A stretch of 64,000 nt of DNA, taken from NCBI RefSeq assembly GCF_904846225.1, contig NZ_CAJGZJ010000006.1, positions 96,939-160,938 of the forward strand. The letters run 5' to 3'. Positions 1 to 8,796 of the stretch are shown here, in pieces. The notes beneath the pieces are model-generated. The model saw only the letters and a list, made by a program, of their open reading frames with translations, had not been told where the DNA came from and searched no databases. The DNA comes from Psychrobacter immobilis. Its GTDB lineage: Bacteria > Pseudomonadota > Gammaproteobacteria > Pseudomonadales > Moraxellaceae. A program made the position numbers and the translations under genes. The number at the start of each line of letters is the position of its first letter. Position 1 is the first letter of the stretch.

Positions 1-3000
1 CAAAGAGGTAATATTCTGTCTCATGAAGGATTTCGTGATGATGCGGAAAAATACTTTAAGTTAGCACAAGAGAAGAGTTCTAAAGATCGATATCGTTTGG
101 CATACTTAGAGTCAAAATTTAAACTAGACTCAACACTTTCACAAGATGAGCTCGAAGAATCACTTGATACACTAGGGAGTAGCAGTCTTCCAGAATGCGC
201 ACTGAAAGCTAAAATTCTAGCAATGCTTAAGAGACCTACAGAGGCTCTACAACTGCTAAAACGATATTACCCCACTGAAATTATGATGCAAATGGTTATA
301 TGTACTATAGGATTTCTTCATGAAGAACTAGACCTCATCATTGAAGAAAATTTAGGCCATGAATTTGAGGATGATAGAAAAACCTATATTTTTAATGCAC
401 TAGCTGCTAGAAGGTTATTCCAGAAATCTTCAAATGATGTGGGAATATATGGAGAGATTCTTCCTATTGAGGGGAGACCTGATTACGATCTAGAAGGGAT
501 GAAGCAAGCATTTAGTTCATTACAGAAAGCATGGGTTGCAGCTAAAAAGCTAGGATATCCAAATGATATTACTATGCTTATAGATATAAGTGGATTAATT
601 TACGGATATTTTAACAAATTAGAAGAGCTTACCTGTTATTTTGATGAGATTTTAAGTGAAAGAGCATCACATTCAGAAGTCATACGATCATATGTTCGTA
701 TATTATTTAATTGTGGGCAACATACAAAAGTAATCGAATTACTTGAAAAGCTAGAATCACTAGATGGTGATGAATGTGGTATGCACATCCTCTCATGCCA
801 TAATTTAAATAAATCTAAACTATGTTTGTCGTTAATTCAAAAATATGAAAGTATTTTATTAAGTTCTTCTAGAGAAAATATTCCTGCTATTTTTTGTATT
901 GGGGCTGAAATTGCTGACTCAATGTTCGACAAAAATTTAGCTACCCGATATGAGGAAATTGTAAAGTCGCTCCCAGACGGTGAAGCATTCATCGCGATTC
1001 AAGATTTTGTCAATAAGTCCAACCGAGATAAAAGTAGACATAAGGAGTTTACCCAAAACTTATATCAAAAATATATAGATTTAGATAAGCCTTTAGTTAT
1101 TGCTGCACAACTGATTAGATATTTAAATCCTCGGGACAGTATGACTGCTAATCAATTAATTGAGTTAGCAGAGAGTATATTAGAAACAAGAGAGTTGAGT
1201 AAAAATAGATATTTAGACCTAGCACAAGCTTTTATTACTACAGGGCGCTGGGCTGATGCAGAAAGATTAGCAGAAAAAAATATTGCTAAAGGTATAGCTA
1301 TTTCAAAATGGAAACTAGTACAAGCGGCAGCTTTACAAAATCAAGGTAGGGTAGGAGTTGCCTATCAGATTATTGCAGATGTAATTAAGTTAGAGGACAT
1401 AGGAAAGCAAGAAAAAGATTTTTTTATCAATCTATCTCTTTCATTAGGCTTAATTGATAATGTAGTCGAACTACTTGAAGAGAATTTAGCAAATTCGTCT
1501 AATATAGAAGATAAAATCTTTATTATTAGACAACTTATTAGTATCTATCCAAACAGAGCTGACTATACGGAAAAAACAAAGACTGCGGTTTTAAGATATG
1601 GAACACTTGTAGATCAAAATAACTGTGATCAGGAAGGTGATTATTTACAGTTATGCATGCTTTTGAGCCCATTTGAAAATGATAAACAGTTTACAGATTA
1701 TACAGAAAGACGAAATGAATATACCAAAAAATTTCCTAACTCTAAAGTTTTTAAGATAGGGAATATCAATACGGATGAAGGTGCTGAAGGATTATTAGAA
1801 TCTTTGAGAGATATGGCGGGTATTACTCCAGAACTGATTGAATTATGGGAAAGTAACAAGCAAAAGCTTAGAAGTAGGGAATTACCTATACCTTTTTTTA
1901 TGAGAGGACTATATCTACAGGATACTAGAGATATTTTTACTACTTGGTTTTTATCAAAATCTTCTACAGATCAAGAATTAGAATTTAAAATTATACATTC
2001 TCCTCAGTTAAATAAAAATGATTTTAAAGACCTAATAGATACGTCTAATATTTTATTAATAGAGGAAACTTCAATACTAGTTCTCAATGAATTAGGGATT
2101 CTTAATAGCTTCTTGGAGTCCTTACCAAGATTTTCTATCTTGGAAACGTTCTTTAAAAAACTTAACCTTACAGCTCATGCTCTACTTTCCCCTTATAATA
2201 ATATTGCAGGAGAAATTTTAAAAGCTATACAAAATAATCTGACTAAGTTAGATTTGATACACTTAGATGAGGAAAATTTATTACAGTATGGCAAATCATT
2301 AAAGGATAAGAGAGGACTTTTAATTACTGATGATTTATACGTTAACAAATTGGTTTCTATAGAAAATAAAGGTGTTCAGACTGGAAATATTTTTAATATT
2401 CTAGAGTATTTAGGTGATAAACATTTGTTAGACAAGAGTGTTTTACAAGAAAAAATAGTTAGTACCAGTAAGTTAGGTATTATAGACTTAAATATGAGAT
2501 TAGATTTTCTAGGTGATTCAGTAGATTACTTCTTAGGAAGACCGGAAGTTCTAGATTATAAAGATACAGATTTTCAATATATTTTTGACAAGATAATGCT
2601 ATTTCATACAAATTTCAAAATAAAATATAAGTTATTTTTAGATATTTTTCTTTATGTTGATGTGCAGAAAATTAGTCCACAGACTTTACTAACTCTAGTC
2701 TATAAACTCATTGAGAGTGAAGATAATTACGAACCGCAGGCAGTTATTACGACGTGGTTAATCCACTCTGGGCTTGGAAGGAAATGTGAGAAAGGCATGG
2801 AGACTAATTTTAGTTCTGAATATTTAATCTTGTGGAATAAATATATATCAGTTATGGGAATATTAGATCCTGAAAATTCTTCAATTATATCTTTATTAGA
2901 GAAGGTGGTGTCTGTAATACTGAATTTAGAACCAGAAATTAAAAGTATAGCGTTTAACAACTTAAAAAGTGGATTTTCTTCAGATTCAATAGAATATAGT

Positions 3001-3036
3001 AACTTAAAAAGATTAGATCGTTTTTTCAATCTATAA
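1..3036 (+). CDS. TPR-rich protein with PIN-like C-terminal region (5' end outside window)
   Basis: The reading frame is open to base 1 and codes for TPR-like sequence from the first codon, so the true start lies to the left; a TTG at 97 is only an internal possibility. About 1,010 codons are visible. The first two thirds are helical, TPR-like pairs such as DAEKYFKLAQEK and GRWADAERLAEKN. Around residues 640-770 counted from base 97, the segment LLIEETSILVLNELGIL followed about 90 residues later by LLITDDLYVNKLVSIENKG resembles the ends of a PIN nuclease fold. Large proteins joining TPRs, PIN and GreA/B-C domains are known from predicted bacterial conflict systems. The gene is AT-rich and ends in a clear terminator. 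No enzymatic function can be assigned with certainty, and the PIN match is by eye. Confidence 0.72.
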   Translation, partial: QRGNILSHEGFRDDAEKYFKLAQEKSSKDRYRLAYLESKFKLDSTLSQDELEESLDTLGSSSLPECALKAKILAMLKRPTEALQLLKRYYPTEIMMQMVICTIGFLHEELDLIIEENLGHEFEDDRKTYIFNALAARRLFQKSSNDVGIYGEILPIEGRPDYDLEGMKQAFSSLQKAWVAAKKLGYPNDITMLIDISGLIYGYFNKLEELTCYFDEILSERASHSEVIRSYVRILFNCGQHTKVIELLEKLESLDGDECGMHILSCHNLNKSKLCLSLIQKYESILLSSSRENIPAIFCIGAEIADSMFDKNLATRYEEIVKSLPDGEAFIAIQDFVNKSNRDKSRHKEFTQNLYQKYIDLDKPLVIAAQLIRYLNPRDSMTANQLIELAESILETRELSKNRYLDLAQAFITTGRWADAERLAEKNIAKGIAISKWKLVQAAALQNQGRVGVAYQIIADVIKLEDIGKQEKDFFINLSLSLGLIDNVVELLEENLANSSNIEDKIFIIRQLISIYPNRADYTEKTKTAVLRYGTLVDQNNCDQEGDYLQLCMLLSPFENDKQFTDYTERRNEYTKKFPNSKVFKIGNINTDEGAEGLLESLRDMAGITPELIELWESNKQKLRSRELPIPFFMRGLYLQDTRDIFTTWFLSKSSTDQELEFKIIHSPQLNKNDFKDLIDTSNILLIEETSILVLNELGILNSFLESLPRFSILETFFKKLNLTAHALLSPYNNIAGEILKAIQNNLTKLDLIHLDEENLLQYGKSLKDKRGLLITDDLYVNKLVSIENKGVQTGNIFNILEYLGDKHLLDKSVLQEKIVSTSKLGIIDLNMRLDFLGDSVDYFLGRPEVLDYKDTDFQYIFDKIMLFHTNFKIKYKLFLDIFLYVDVQKISPQTLLTLVYKLIESEDNYEPQAVITTWLIHSGLGRKCEKGMETNFSSEYLILWNKYISVMGILDPENSSIISLLEKVVSVILNLEPEIKSIAFNNLKSGFSSDSIEYSNLKRLDRFFNL

Positions 3037-3064
3037 AAATGAGCCTCATAATGGCTCATTTTTA
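3036..3064 (+). terminator. Rho-independent terminator of the TPR gene
   Basis: An AAAAATGAGCC / GGCTCATTTTT inverted repeat with an 7-base loop begins at the stop codon of the TPR gene. It has T runs on both strands, so it could act in either direction. The IS256 remnant starts about 40 bases further on. Confidence 0.85.
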
Positions 3065-3099
3065 TAATTTCGTATTAATAGTTACTGCAGACCATCTCG

Positions 3100-4381
3100 A
3101 ATTCTGTGCAACTGCCATTTAGATTAAATACTTACTAATACGGTCATCAAACATAATTACAAAGCGATTTAAAGCAGACGTCCAGTTAAGGATCGACATT
3201 GACCACTTTTTGGATGCTTGCTGTGTTGCTAGATATACCACTTTAAAAGCAGCTTGATCAGACGGGAACCCCTTACGCTTATTCACCGCCGTACGAATCA
3301 CACTGTTTAGTGACTCTATCCCATTAGTGGTATAAATCGCCTTTCTGATGTCTTTAGGATACTCGAAGAACACCGTTAAGCCCTCCCAGTTATTGCGCCA
3401 AGAGGTAACCATGTGCGGGTACTCTCTTTACACCAAGTCTTATCAAAGTGCTCAAGGTTTGCCTGTGCTATCTCAAGCCTATCAGCGGCATAGATAGCTT
3501 TTAAATCAGCCGCTACTGCCTTTTTATCCGTCCATGGTACAAACTTCATTGAATAGCGCACCATATGTACGATAAACAGCTGAACCTTGGCTCTGGGATA
3601 AACGGTATTGATGGCATCAGAGAAGCCCTTTAGACCATCGACACAGGCAATGATGATATCTTGCACCCCGCGGTTTTGCAATTCAGTGAGAACACCAAGC
3701 CAGAACTTGGCTCCTTCATTCTCTGATAACTACATGCCAAGCAGCTCTTTTTTTACCGTTAAGAGCGACACCTAAAGACAGATAAATAGCCTTGTTGATA
3801 ATCTGCTTATCTTGGCGTACTTTGACGACAATGCAGTCTAAATAGACGATAGGATAGATGCTGCTCAGTGGCTGGTTCTGTCAAGCGGCGATGTCTTCTA
3901 AGATGTTATCTGTGACTCTTGAGACAAGAGAGCTTGATATATCGACGTCATAGAGCTCTTTGATGGTTTCGACGATCTCAATGTTGGTTTGGCCTTCAGC
4001 GTAAAAGAATATGATTTTGTCATTAAGGCCACTAATACGACTTCGATGCTTACGCACTAGGACAGGTTCAAAAGCGCCTTCACGGCCTCTTGGAGATGAA
4101 ATCTCAAGATCGCCTGTGTCGCCACGCACTGTCTTTTTAGTGTGACTATTGCGCTTATTAGGCTTGTCTGTCTTCTCATGCTTAGGGTAGCCTAGATGAT
4201 CTTCCATCTCAGCTTCTAAGGCAGTGTCGATAAAAGATTGTATGAGTTGCTTTTGAAAGTCTTTGATGTCATCAAAGCTGTTCATGCTACCAGCCATCTG
4301 CTGGGCTATTTTCTTAAGGTCAGATTGGTTAGTCATTGCTTATTCTCCTGTTAGTGGATTATAAGCAGTTGCACAGTTTTT
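3100..4381 (-). mobile_element. Decayed IS256-family insertion sequence
   Basis: The element is about 1.28 kb, the usual size of the family. Its ends carry inverted repeats sharing CTGTGCAACTGC, at 3104-3115 and as the complement at 4365-4376. Between them lies one transposase gene on the minus strand, broken by several lesions. The outer edges are not certain because no clean 8-9 bp target duplication can be read. The element sits in the island between the TPR gene and the recombinase operon. Confidence 0.85.
3119..4336 (-). pseudogene. IS256-family transposase, inactivated by two nonsense codons and two frameshifts
   Basis: Three open pieces join to a full IS256-type transposase of about 400 residues. 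The N-terminal piece (4336-3881) starts MTNQSDLKKIAQQ and contains LEAEMEDHLGY. The middle (3681-3376) has IIACVDGLKGF with a catalytic-region Asp. The C-terminal piece (3412-3119) has TNGIESLNSVIRTAVNKRKGFPSD with the catalytic-region Glu. The N-terminal piece ends at TGA where family members have Trp before QNQPLSSIYPIVYLDCI. Then a run of seven A (3728-3734) gives a +1 shift, a TAG replaces the Trp of GMWLSENEGA, and an extra AG near 3417-3422 shifts the frame before YPHMVTSWRNNW. The protein cannot be made whole. Lesions were read against the remembered family pattern, not an alignment. Confidence 0.88.
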
Positions 4382-4484
4382 ATGAAACTTCCAGTTACCA
4401 ATTTTCTTAGTTACAATAGACTTCTTTTGATACATTCAGTTAGCTAAGTCTACTTGTACGGTATCTTCTACATAACTTGCTTTT

Positions 4485-5777
4485 CTATATGCTTTCAGGT
4501 TCCATGTCATTAAGCATTTCTTGAACTGTTTTTTGAGGTGATGTTAGTAACTCATGAACAGTCCCTTGATGTGCTGAATATACTAGTCTAGCCATATCTA
4601 TGTAGTATTTGTAAGTGGTTTCTAAATCTTCATGCCCCATCTGGTTTTTTAAGGCTTCACCGAAAGCAGCGTAAAGAACCTCTGAAGATTCATTAAGAAG
4701 CTTTTCCTTAAAAAATTCAATTGCAAACATTGTTGGCCACCAGTGCCTAGCTTCATAAAAAGTAATTTTTTCTCTAAAATCAGGATAAAACTGTATCGCT
4801 TTTAATTTGGCATCATTTGAGCGTCTTGAAATCATCATTGGAGTTATAGGTTTGCCAGATTTGTTCAAAAACAAAACTGAAGGTGGGCAAGCAACACCAT
4901 GTCTTTCTCGGTATAGTTTTCTTCTTTCATTATAAAAAGGTTTGATATAGGTATTATCTAGTTCTTTTAAATCTTTGAGATTAATGATGACAGTTCGGAG
5001 TTTTCTACCTTTTCCAACCACTTTGAATTCTACAGTAGCTTTATCTTTATCCATTTCAGAATAAGGCATAATGCTTTTATTATCTCCATTTCCAATATAT
5101 GGAAATTGAACCAGTTCTATAGGGCGCATTCCAGTACCAAGTGATAGCTTGAATAATGCAGAATAGACGGAATCAGCATAGGCATCAAGAAGAGCTTTAA
5201 TCTCTTGATTTGTAATTAGAGATTTTGAAGATTTTTGTCTTCTTTCCTTATCTAAAATGCTTATATTTTTAGCATCTGTGACTTGTTTAGCTTCTTGTTG
5301 AATATAATTTAGCATTCTCTTATTTTTGAAATTTGCAATCCAATCTTTATGCTGTACTGAAACATTCGTAATATATCCAGCATTGTGTAGCCACTTAACA
5401 TAATTTAAAAGAATTCTTGCGTCTTCAAAAATCGTCTTTGAAGTAGGTTTAATAGACTGTTTTTCTACTCGCTTGATTTGGCGATAAATTTGCCATTTTC
5501 TGATGTCATGGTTATCAATAAGAACATGATATTTACCAATATCAATACTACTAAACTTGTCCTCTGTAGATAAATATGAATAAAATTGCGATATGATGTT
5601 TGCATAACGCCTGGATGTGTTAACTGTCCCATTTGTTTCATTGTAAAGAAATAAATTAGGATGGCTGAGCAATATTTCTTTATCATTATGAAGTAAAGCT
5701 TTTAAAATGTAATGCTGAGCATTACTAAGCGTATCAATGCTTTTATACTCAATAAGTATTGTCTTGATTACTATCAT
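4485..5777 (-). CDS. gmtY: Tyrosine recombinase, GmtY-like (Gamma-Mobile-Trio module)
   Basis: This is a site-specific tyrosine recombinase of about 430 aa. In the C-terminal half the catalytic set is visible: Arg in GTGMRPIELVQF, a Lys in VVGKGRKLRTV, Arg-His in FYEARHWWPT (the usual leading His is Tyr here), then His in NQMGHEDLETT and the nucleophile Tyr in YKYY. The start chosen is the ATG at 5777, because the upstream stop and this start overlap as TAATG with a strong GGGGGA ribosome site just before; an upstream ATG at 5807 would add ten residues. It is the last gene of the five-gene island operon. Size, partners and order fit GmtY as I recall the Gamma-Mobile-Trio description; the exact family name needs a profile search. 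Confidence 0.75.
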   Translation of the reverse strand: MIVIKTILIEYKSIDTLSNAQHYILKALLHNDKEILLSHPNLFLYNETNGTVNTSRRYANIISQFYSYLSTEDKFSSIDIGKYHVLIDNHDIRKWQIYRQIKRVEKQSIKPTSKTIFEDARILLNYVKWLHNAGYITNVSVQHKDWIANFKNKRMLNYIQQEAKQVTDAKNISILDKERRQKSSKSLITNQEIKALLDAYADSVYSALFKLSLGTGMRPIELVQFPYIGNGDNKSIMPYSEMDKDKATVEFKVVGKGRKLRTVIINLKDLKELDNTYIKPFYNERRKLYRERHGVACPPSVLFLNKSGKPITPMMISRRSNDAKLKAIQFYPDFREKITFYEARHWWPTMFAIEFFKEKLLNESSEVLYAAFGEALKNQMGHEDLETTYKYYIDMARLVYSAHQGTVHELLTSPQKTVQEMLNDMEPESI

Positions 5778-6757
5778 TAATCCCCCTGATTGATTCGATA
5801 TTGGCAAACTGTATCAAAACCATCCTGAACTGAGGGTATGAATGACTTATCAGCTGCTTGTAATTCAAGCTCAGGTACATTTTTGAAAAAGAATTGACGT
5901 TGTGTTTTAGTAATTGCTTCTGACTCTGAATAAGGAATATAGATTTTTATCTCTACTTGACAGCTAAGTCTTTTTAAAATTAACTTCAATTCCGATCTTG
6001 AATGTATAGGTAGTCTGGTGAATAGATGGAATGTTTCAGAATCGAATACATAACGTTCTACGAATTTTTTAAAACTACATAAATACCTTTCCATGAATAA
6101 GATAGTAATAACTTTTCTATTTGCTGAAAGTTTATTCAACTTAGTTATTATATGATCAATTTCGTTATCTTTCTCATCTTCGAAAGTATCAATACCATCC
6201 TTATCAATATAATTTCTAAAGATTAATCCGAAATTATCTTCTAAAATTTCAAAGTTAGCAGATGAGAGAGTTATTACAGGCTCAACATTTTGTTTTATAT
6301 GTTGTTTGCTTAGCTCAATTTGCAAAGTATTTATCTTATTAAGCAGTTTATCATTATGTAAACTTTGTTTCTGCAACTGTAATCTAACAGCGTCTGCATC
6401 ATACAAAGTAAGATCATTATTCATTAGTGAAGTTGTTATACTATTTTTTATATTAGCTACTTCTTTAATATGCTCTCCTTCAATATTATGAAGCTTGCTC
6501 TGCAACTCAATAATTTTTGATTGGTAGGTACATAATAACTGATTAGAAGAAATTTCATCTTCACCCTCAATTAATTCACTTATAGGTTTTTCACCTTTCA
6601 TATAGGGTTTTAAGTCAGAATAGTATCGGTTAAATGATTGTCTAGATATTTCTACGATTGCGCATATATCTTGTATTTTCAGTTTAACGCTAGGATTCTT
6701 GACCTTTTCTTCAACGATAGCGCTAACAATTTTAGATCTGGTTATTACTGAACTCAT
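5777..6757 (-). CDS. gmtX: HTH and coiled-coil protein of the recombinase operon, GmtX-like
   Basis: This 326-aa protein opens with a helix-turn-helix (about residues 20-52, KLKIQDICAIVEISRQSFNRYY), continues with a long Glu/Lys/Gln-rich coiled coil (about 70-155), and ends in a mixed alpha/beta domain of about 170 residues that I do not recognise. It has no recombinase motifs, so a DNA-binding or assembly role for its neighbours is likely; the small TnpC partner of the Tn554 recombinases is an analogy. It overlaps the upstream gene by four bases (ATGA) and the downstream start by one, so all three are probably made in step. The GmtX name rests on operon position and size, not on a search. 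Confidence 0.65.
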   Translation of the reverse strand: MSSVITRSKIVSAIVEEKVKNPSVKLKIQDICAIVEISRQSFNRYYSDLKPYMKGEKPISELIEGEDEISSNQLLCTYQSKIIELQSKLHNIEGEHIKEVANIKNSITTSLMNNDLTLYDADAVRLQLQKQSLHNDKLLNKINTLQIELSKQHIKQNVEPVITLSSANFEILEDNFGLIFRNYIDKDGIDTFEDEKDNEIDHIITKLNKLSANRKVITILFMERYLCSFKKFVERYVFDSETFHLFTRLPIHSRSELKLILKRLSCQVEIKIYIPYSESEAITKTQRQFFFKNVPELELQAADKSFIPSVQDGFDTVCQYRINQGD

Positions 6758-8796
6758 AATTGTACCACTTTCATTTTAAGAGTCTTTTTGACTCTGTGAT
6801 GATTCATATCTAATTCTTCTAGGTGCTTTTCATTTGCAGCAAGTTTTTTACGAATCATTTTCCCAGCTTTCTTACCAATGTTATCTGTAGATTCTAAAAC
6901 ACTATGATAAAAGTTAATATTGTCAGAGATAGCTTTCCTTGATTTTTCAATCGCGACACAATATTGACAATCCAACTGACAGTTAGTTACATCAGGACTT
7001 AAAAATTGACCCAAATTTTTCTTTCCAATTAGACATGGAGGTAGGTCGTCTTTCTTTATTTCCCCGCTATGAATGCAGTATGTTCCCAATGCAGATCTGT
7101 GGATAAACCACATCTCTCCACTAGAAAGTATGTGAGATACATAGTTAATTACTTGAAGTTTAAGTTGTTTACCCACGAATTTTTCTGGAGTCTTAATCAT
7201 AGCATGTGCAATTTTTTCCGCTGATTTACCAGAATAAGATTCATCTCTAATACTTCTTACTACTTCATGAAAGTCCTTGGTAAAATTCACCTCAATAGCT
7301 TCTGCAATAGCATTAACCATAAATGGATTTCTAGCTATATACTTCAGTGTCATTGCATAGCTCTCATGCCCAAATAGCATCCGAATTAAATCGATATTCT
7401 TTTCACTTCGATTAATTAATATTTCAGCTATTGTTTTTCTGAACCGATGGTTATGAACTCTTTCTATTCCAGTAAATCGTTTGATCTCATTTGTGATGAG
7501 TTTAATCTGTGCATCTGTGAAATTATTTAGAACCTTTCTGCCTTTATTAGACTGAAACAAATAACTTTCCTTATTAAAGTCGGATAAGCTTTTCAAATGC
7601 TTGAAAGAAGATACACAGTCACCGATAAAAGAAGGAATCGGAATTACTTCAGTTTCACCTTGATAATTTGAGTCATTGGTCGTTTTAAATCGTGTAATGT
7701 TAATCCAGTATTCTCCGTTATTATCAATGTAGATATCATCTAGCATGATTTGTCCAATCTCTCTTGCTCTCATTCCTATAAGAAGACCAACAAAGATAAA
7801 CAAAGCATTCCTAACGTGATCTAAGGCTATCGCATATTGATTTTTCCATGTATAAGAGTAAGGTTTGCTCCAATTTTCAAGTGTTATTTTCGAGTAAATT
7901 CGACTACTAGACATTACGTTTATTTCATGTATTGTGATATTCGTAAGTTTTTCAAATTCTTCATTTGGCTCCCATGAATAGAAAGTAGCACTACTTTTTT
8001 TAGCTAAATCTAGTCCACCGAGATAATCACGTACATTTATTAATTCTGGTAATGCACTTTCGAGCCAGAACAGTGAATATTCCATTAATTTTGCTAATTC
8101 ACTTTCAGAAAATGGTACCCAAGTAGATACTATGCCTTGAAAGTGATTAACAACATCCTTGTGCCTCTTTTTGTTATCAACAGACGTAAAATCAATATCT
8201 AGTCTATACTTTTCAGGTATGGATCGTTGACGTGATAGGGATAACCATAATCTGATCATACTAAACATTGAAGAATAATGCCTTGGGGCATCATTATTAT
8301 TTTTGGCTCTATCAAGAGCTTCATTTAACATGTTTGGAGTAATGCAATCTATATCGGTTCGATCATTTGCTGATAAATGATTATGCTTAAAAACATAGGA
8401 TATAAAGATATTAAAGAGATTAGAGTAAGATTTAGTGGTGTTGTAACTTTTAATAGTGCCGGAAAGAGAGAAATCTGGAATTGCGTAATATAATAATACT
8501 CGTTTTAAACCATTGTATTTTTCGTCTTCTTTGTAAAAATATATTTTTGTAGGGTTTTTGCCAGTAGTGTATTCAAGCAACCAAACATTGTCTCTATATA
8601 AAGAGTATTCGGAAATAGGAAAGTCATGGCTAGAATGTTCCCTTAGTTTTACAGAAAGTGAAATAGCAGAGCCAGATGTTTTCCCGCACGTTGTTTCTAA
8701 AGAGTGATTACATTCTTTATTAGCAGATTCACCTTCATCTCTCTGTAAAGATTCAATGGTAAAATATCTATCTAGATCAAGCATCATCATCCTCAA
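6754..8796 (-). CDS. gmtZ: Large tyrosine recombinase/integrase, GmtZ-like
   Basis: The protein has 680 aa, long for a tyrosine recombinase, with an N-terminal extension of about 300 residues. The catalytic set is complete: Arg in IGMRAREIGQIML, Lys in TRFKTTNDS, the H-x-x-R box in HNHRFRKTIAEI, His in MLFGHESY and the Tyr in TLKYIARNP. A Cys-rich tail follows (PPCLIGKK and NCQLDCQYC), possibly a small zinc-binding knuckle. The start has several in-frame ATGs in a row at 8796-8785 and overlaps the upstream stop by about 20 bases. Together with the smaller recombinase and the HTH protein it forms a trio recalling GMT islands, where GmtZ is described as an integrase. Which of the two large proteins matches GmtZ best is an inference. 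Confidence 0.72.
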   Translation of the reverse strand: MRMMMLDLDRYFTIESLQRDEGESANKECNHSLETTCGKTSGSAISLSVKLREHSSHDFPISEYSLYRDNVWLLEYTTGKNPTKIYFYKEDEKYNGLKRVLLYYAIPDFSLSGTIKSYNTTKSYSNLFNIFISYVFKHNHLSANDRTDIDCITPNMLNEALDRAKNNNDAPRHYSSMFSMIRLWLSLSRQRSIPEKYRLDIDFTSVDNKKRHKDVVNHFQGIVSTWVPFSESELAKLMEYSLFWLESALPELINVRDYLGGLDLAKKSSATFYSWEPNEEFEKLTNITIHEINVMSSSRIYSKITLENWSKPYSYTWKNQYAIALDHVRNALFIFVGLLIGMRAREIGQIMLDDIYIDNNGEYWINITRFKTTNDSNYQGETEVIPIPSFIGDCVSSFKHLKSLSDFNKESYLFQSNKGRKVLNNFTDAQIKLITNEIKRFTGIERVHNHRFRKTIAEILINRSEKNIDLIRMLFGHESYAMTLKYIARNPFMVNAIAEAIEVNFTKDFHEVVRSIRDESYSGKSAEKIAHAMIKTPEKFVGKQLKLQVINYVSHILSSGEMWFIHRSALGTYCIHSGEIKKDDLPPCLIGKKNLGQFLSPDVTNCQLDCQYCVAIEKSRKAISDNINFYHSVLESTDNIGKKAGKMIRKKLAANEKHLEELDMNHHRVKKTLKMKVVQL

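Noticed and set aside
3881..4336. Separate small gene of 151 aa
   Set aside because: It is the N-terminal piece of the broken IS256 transposase and ends at a nonsense codon in place of Trp.
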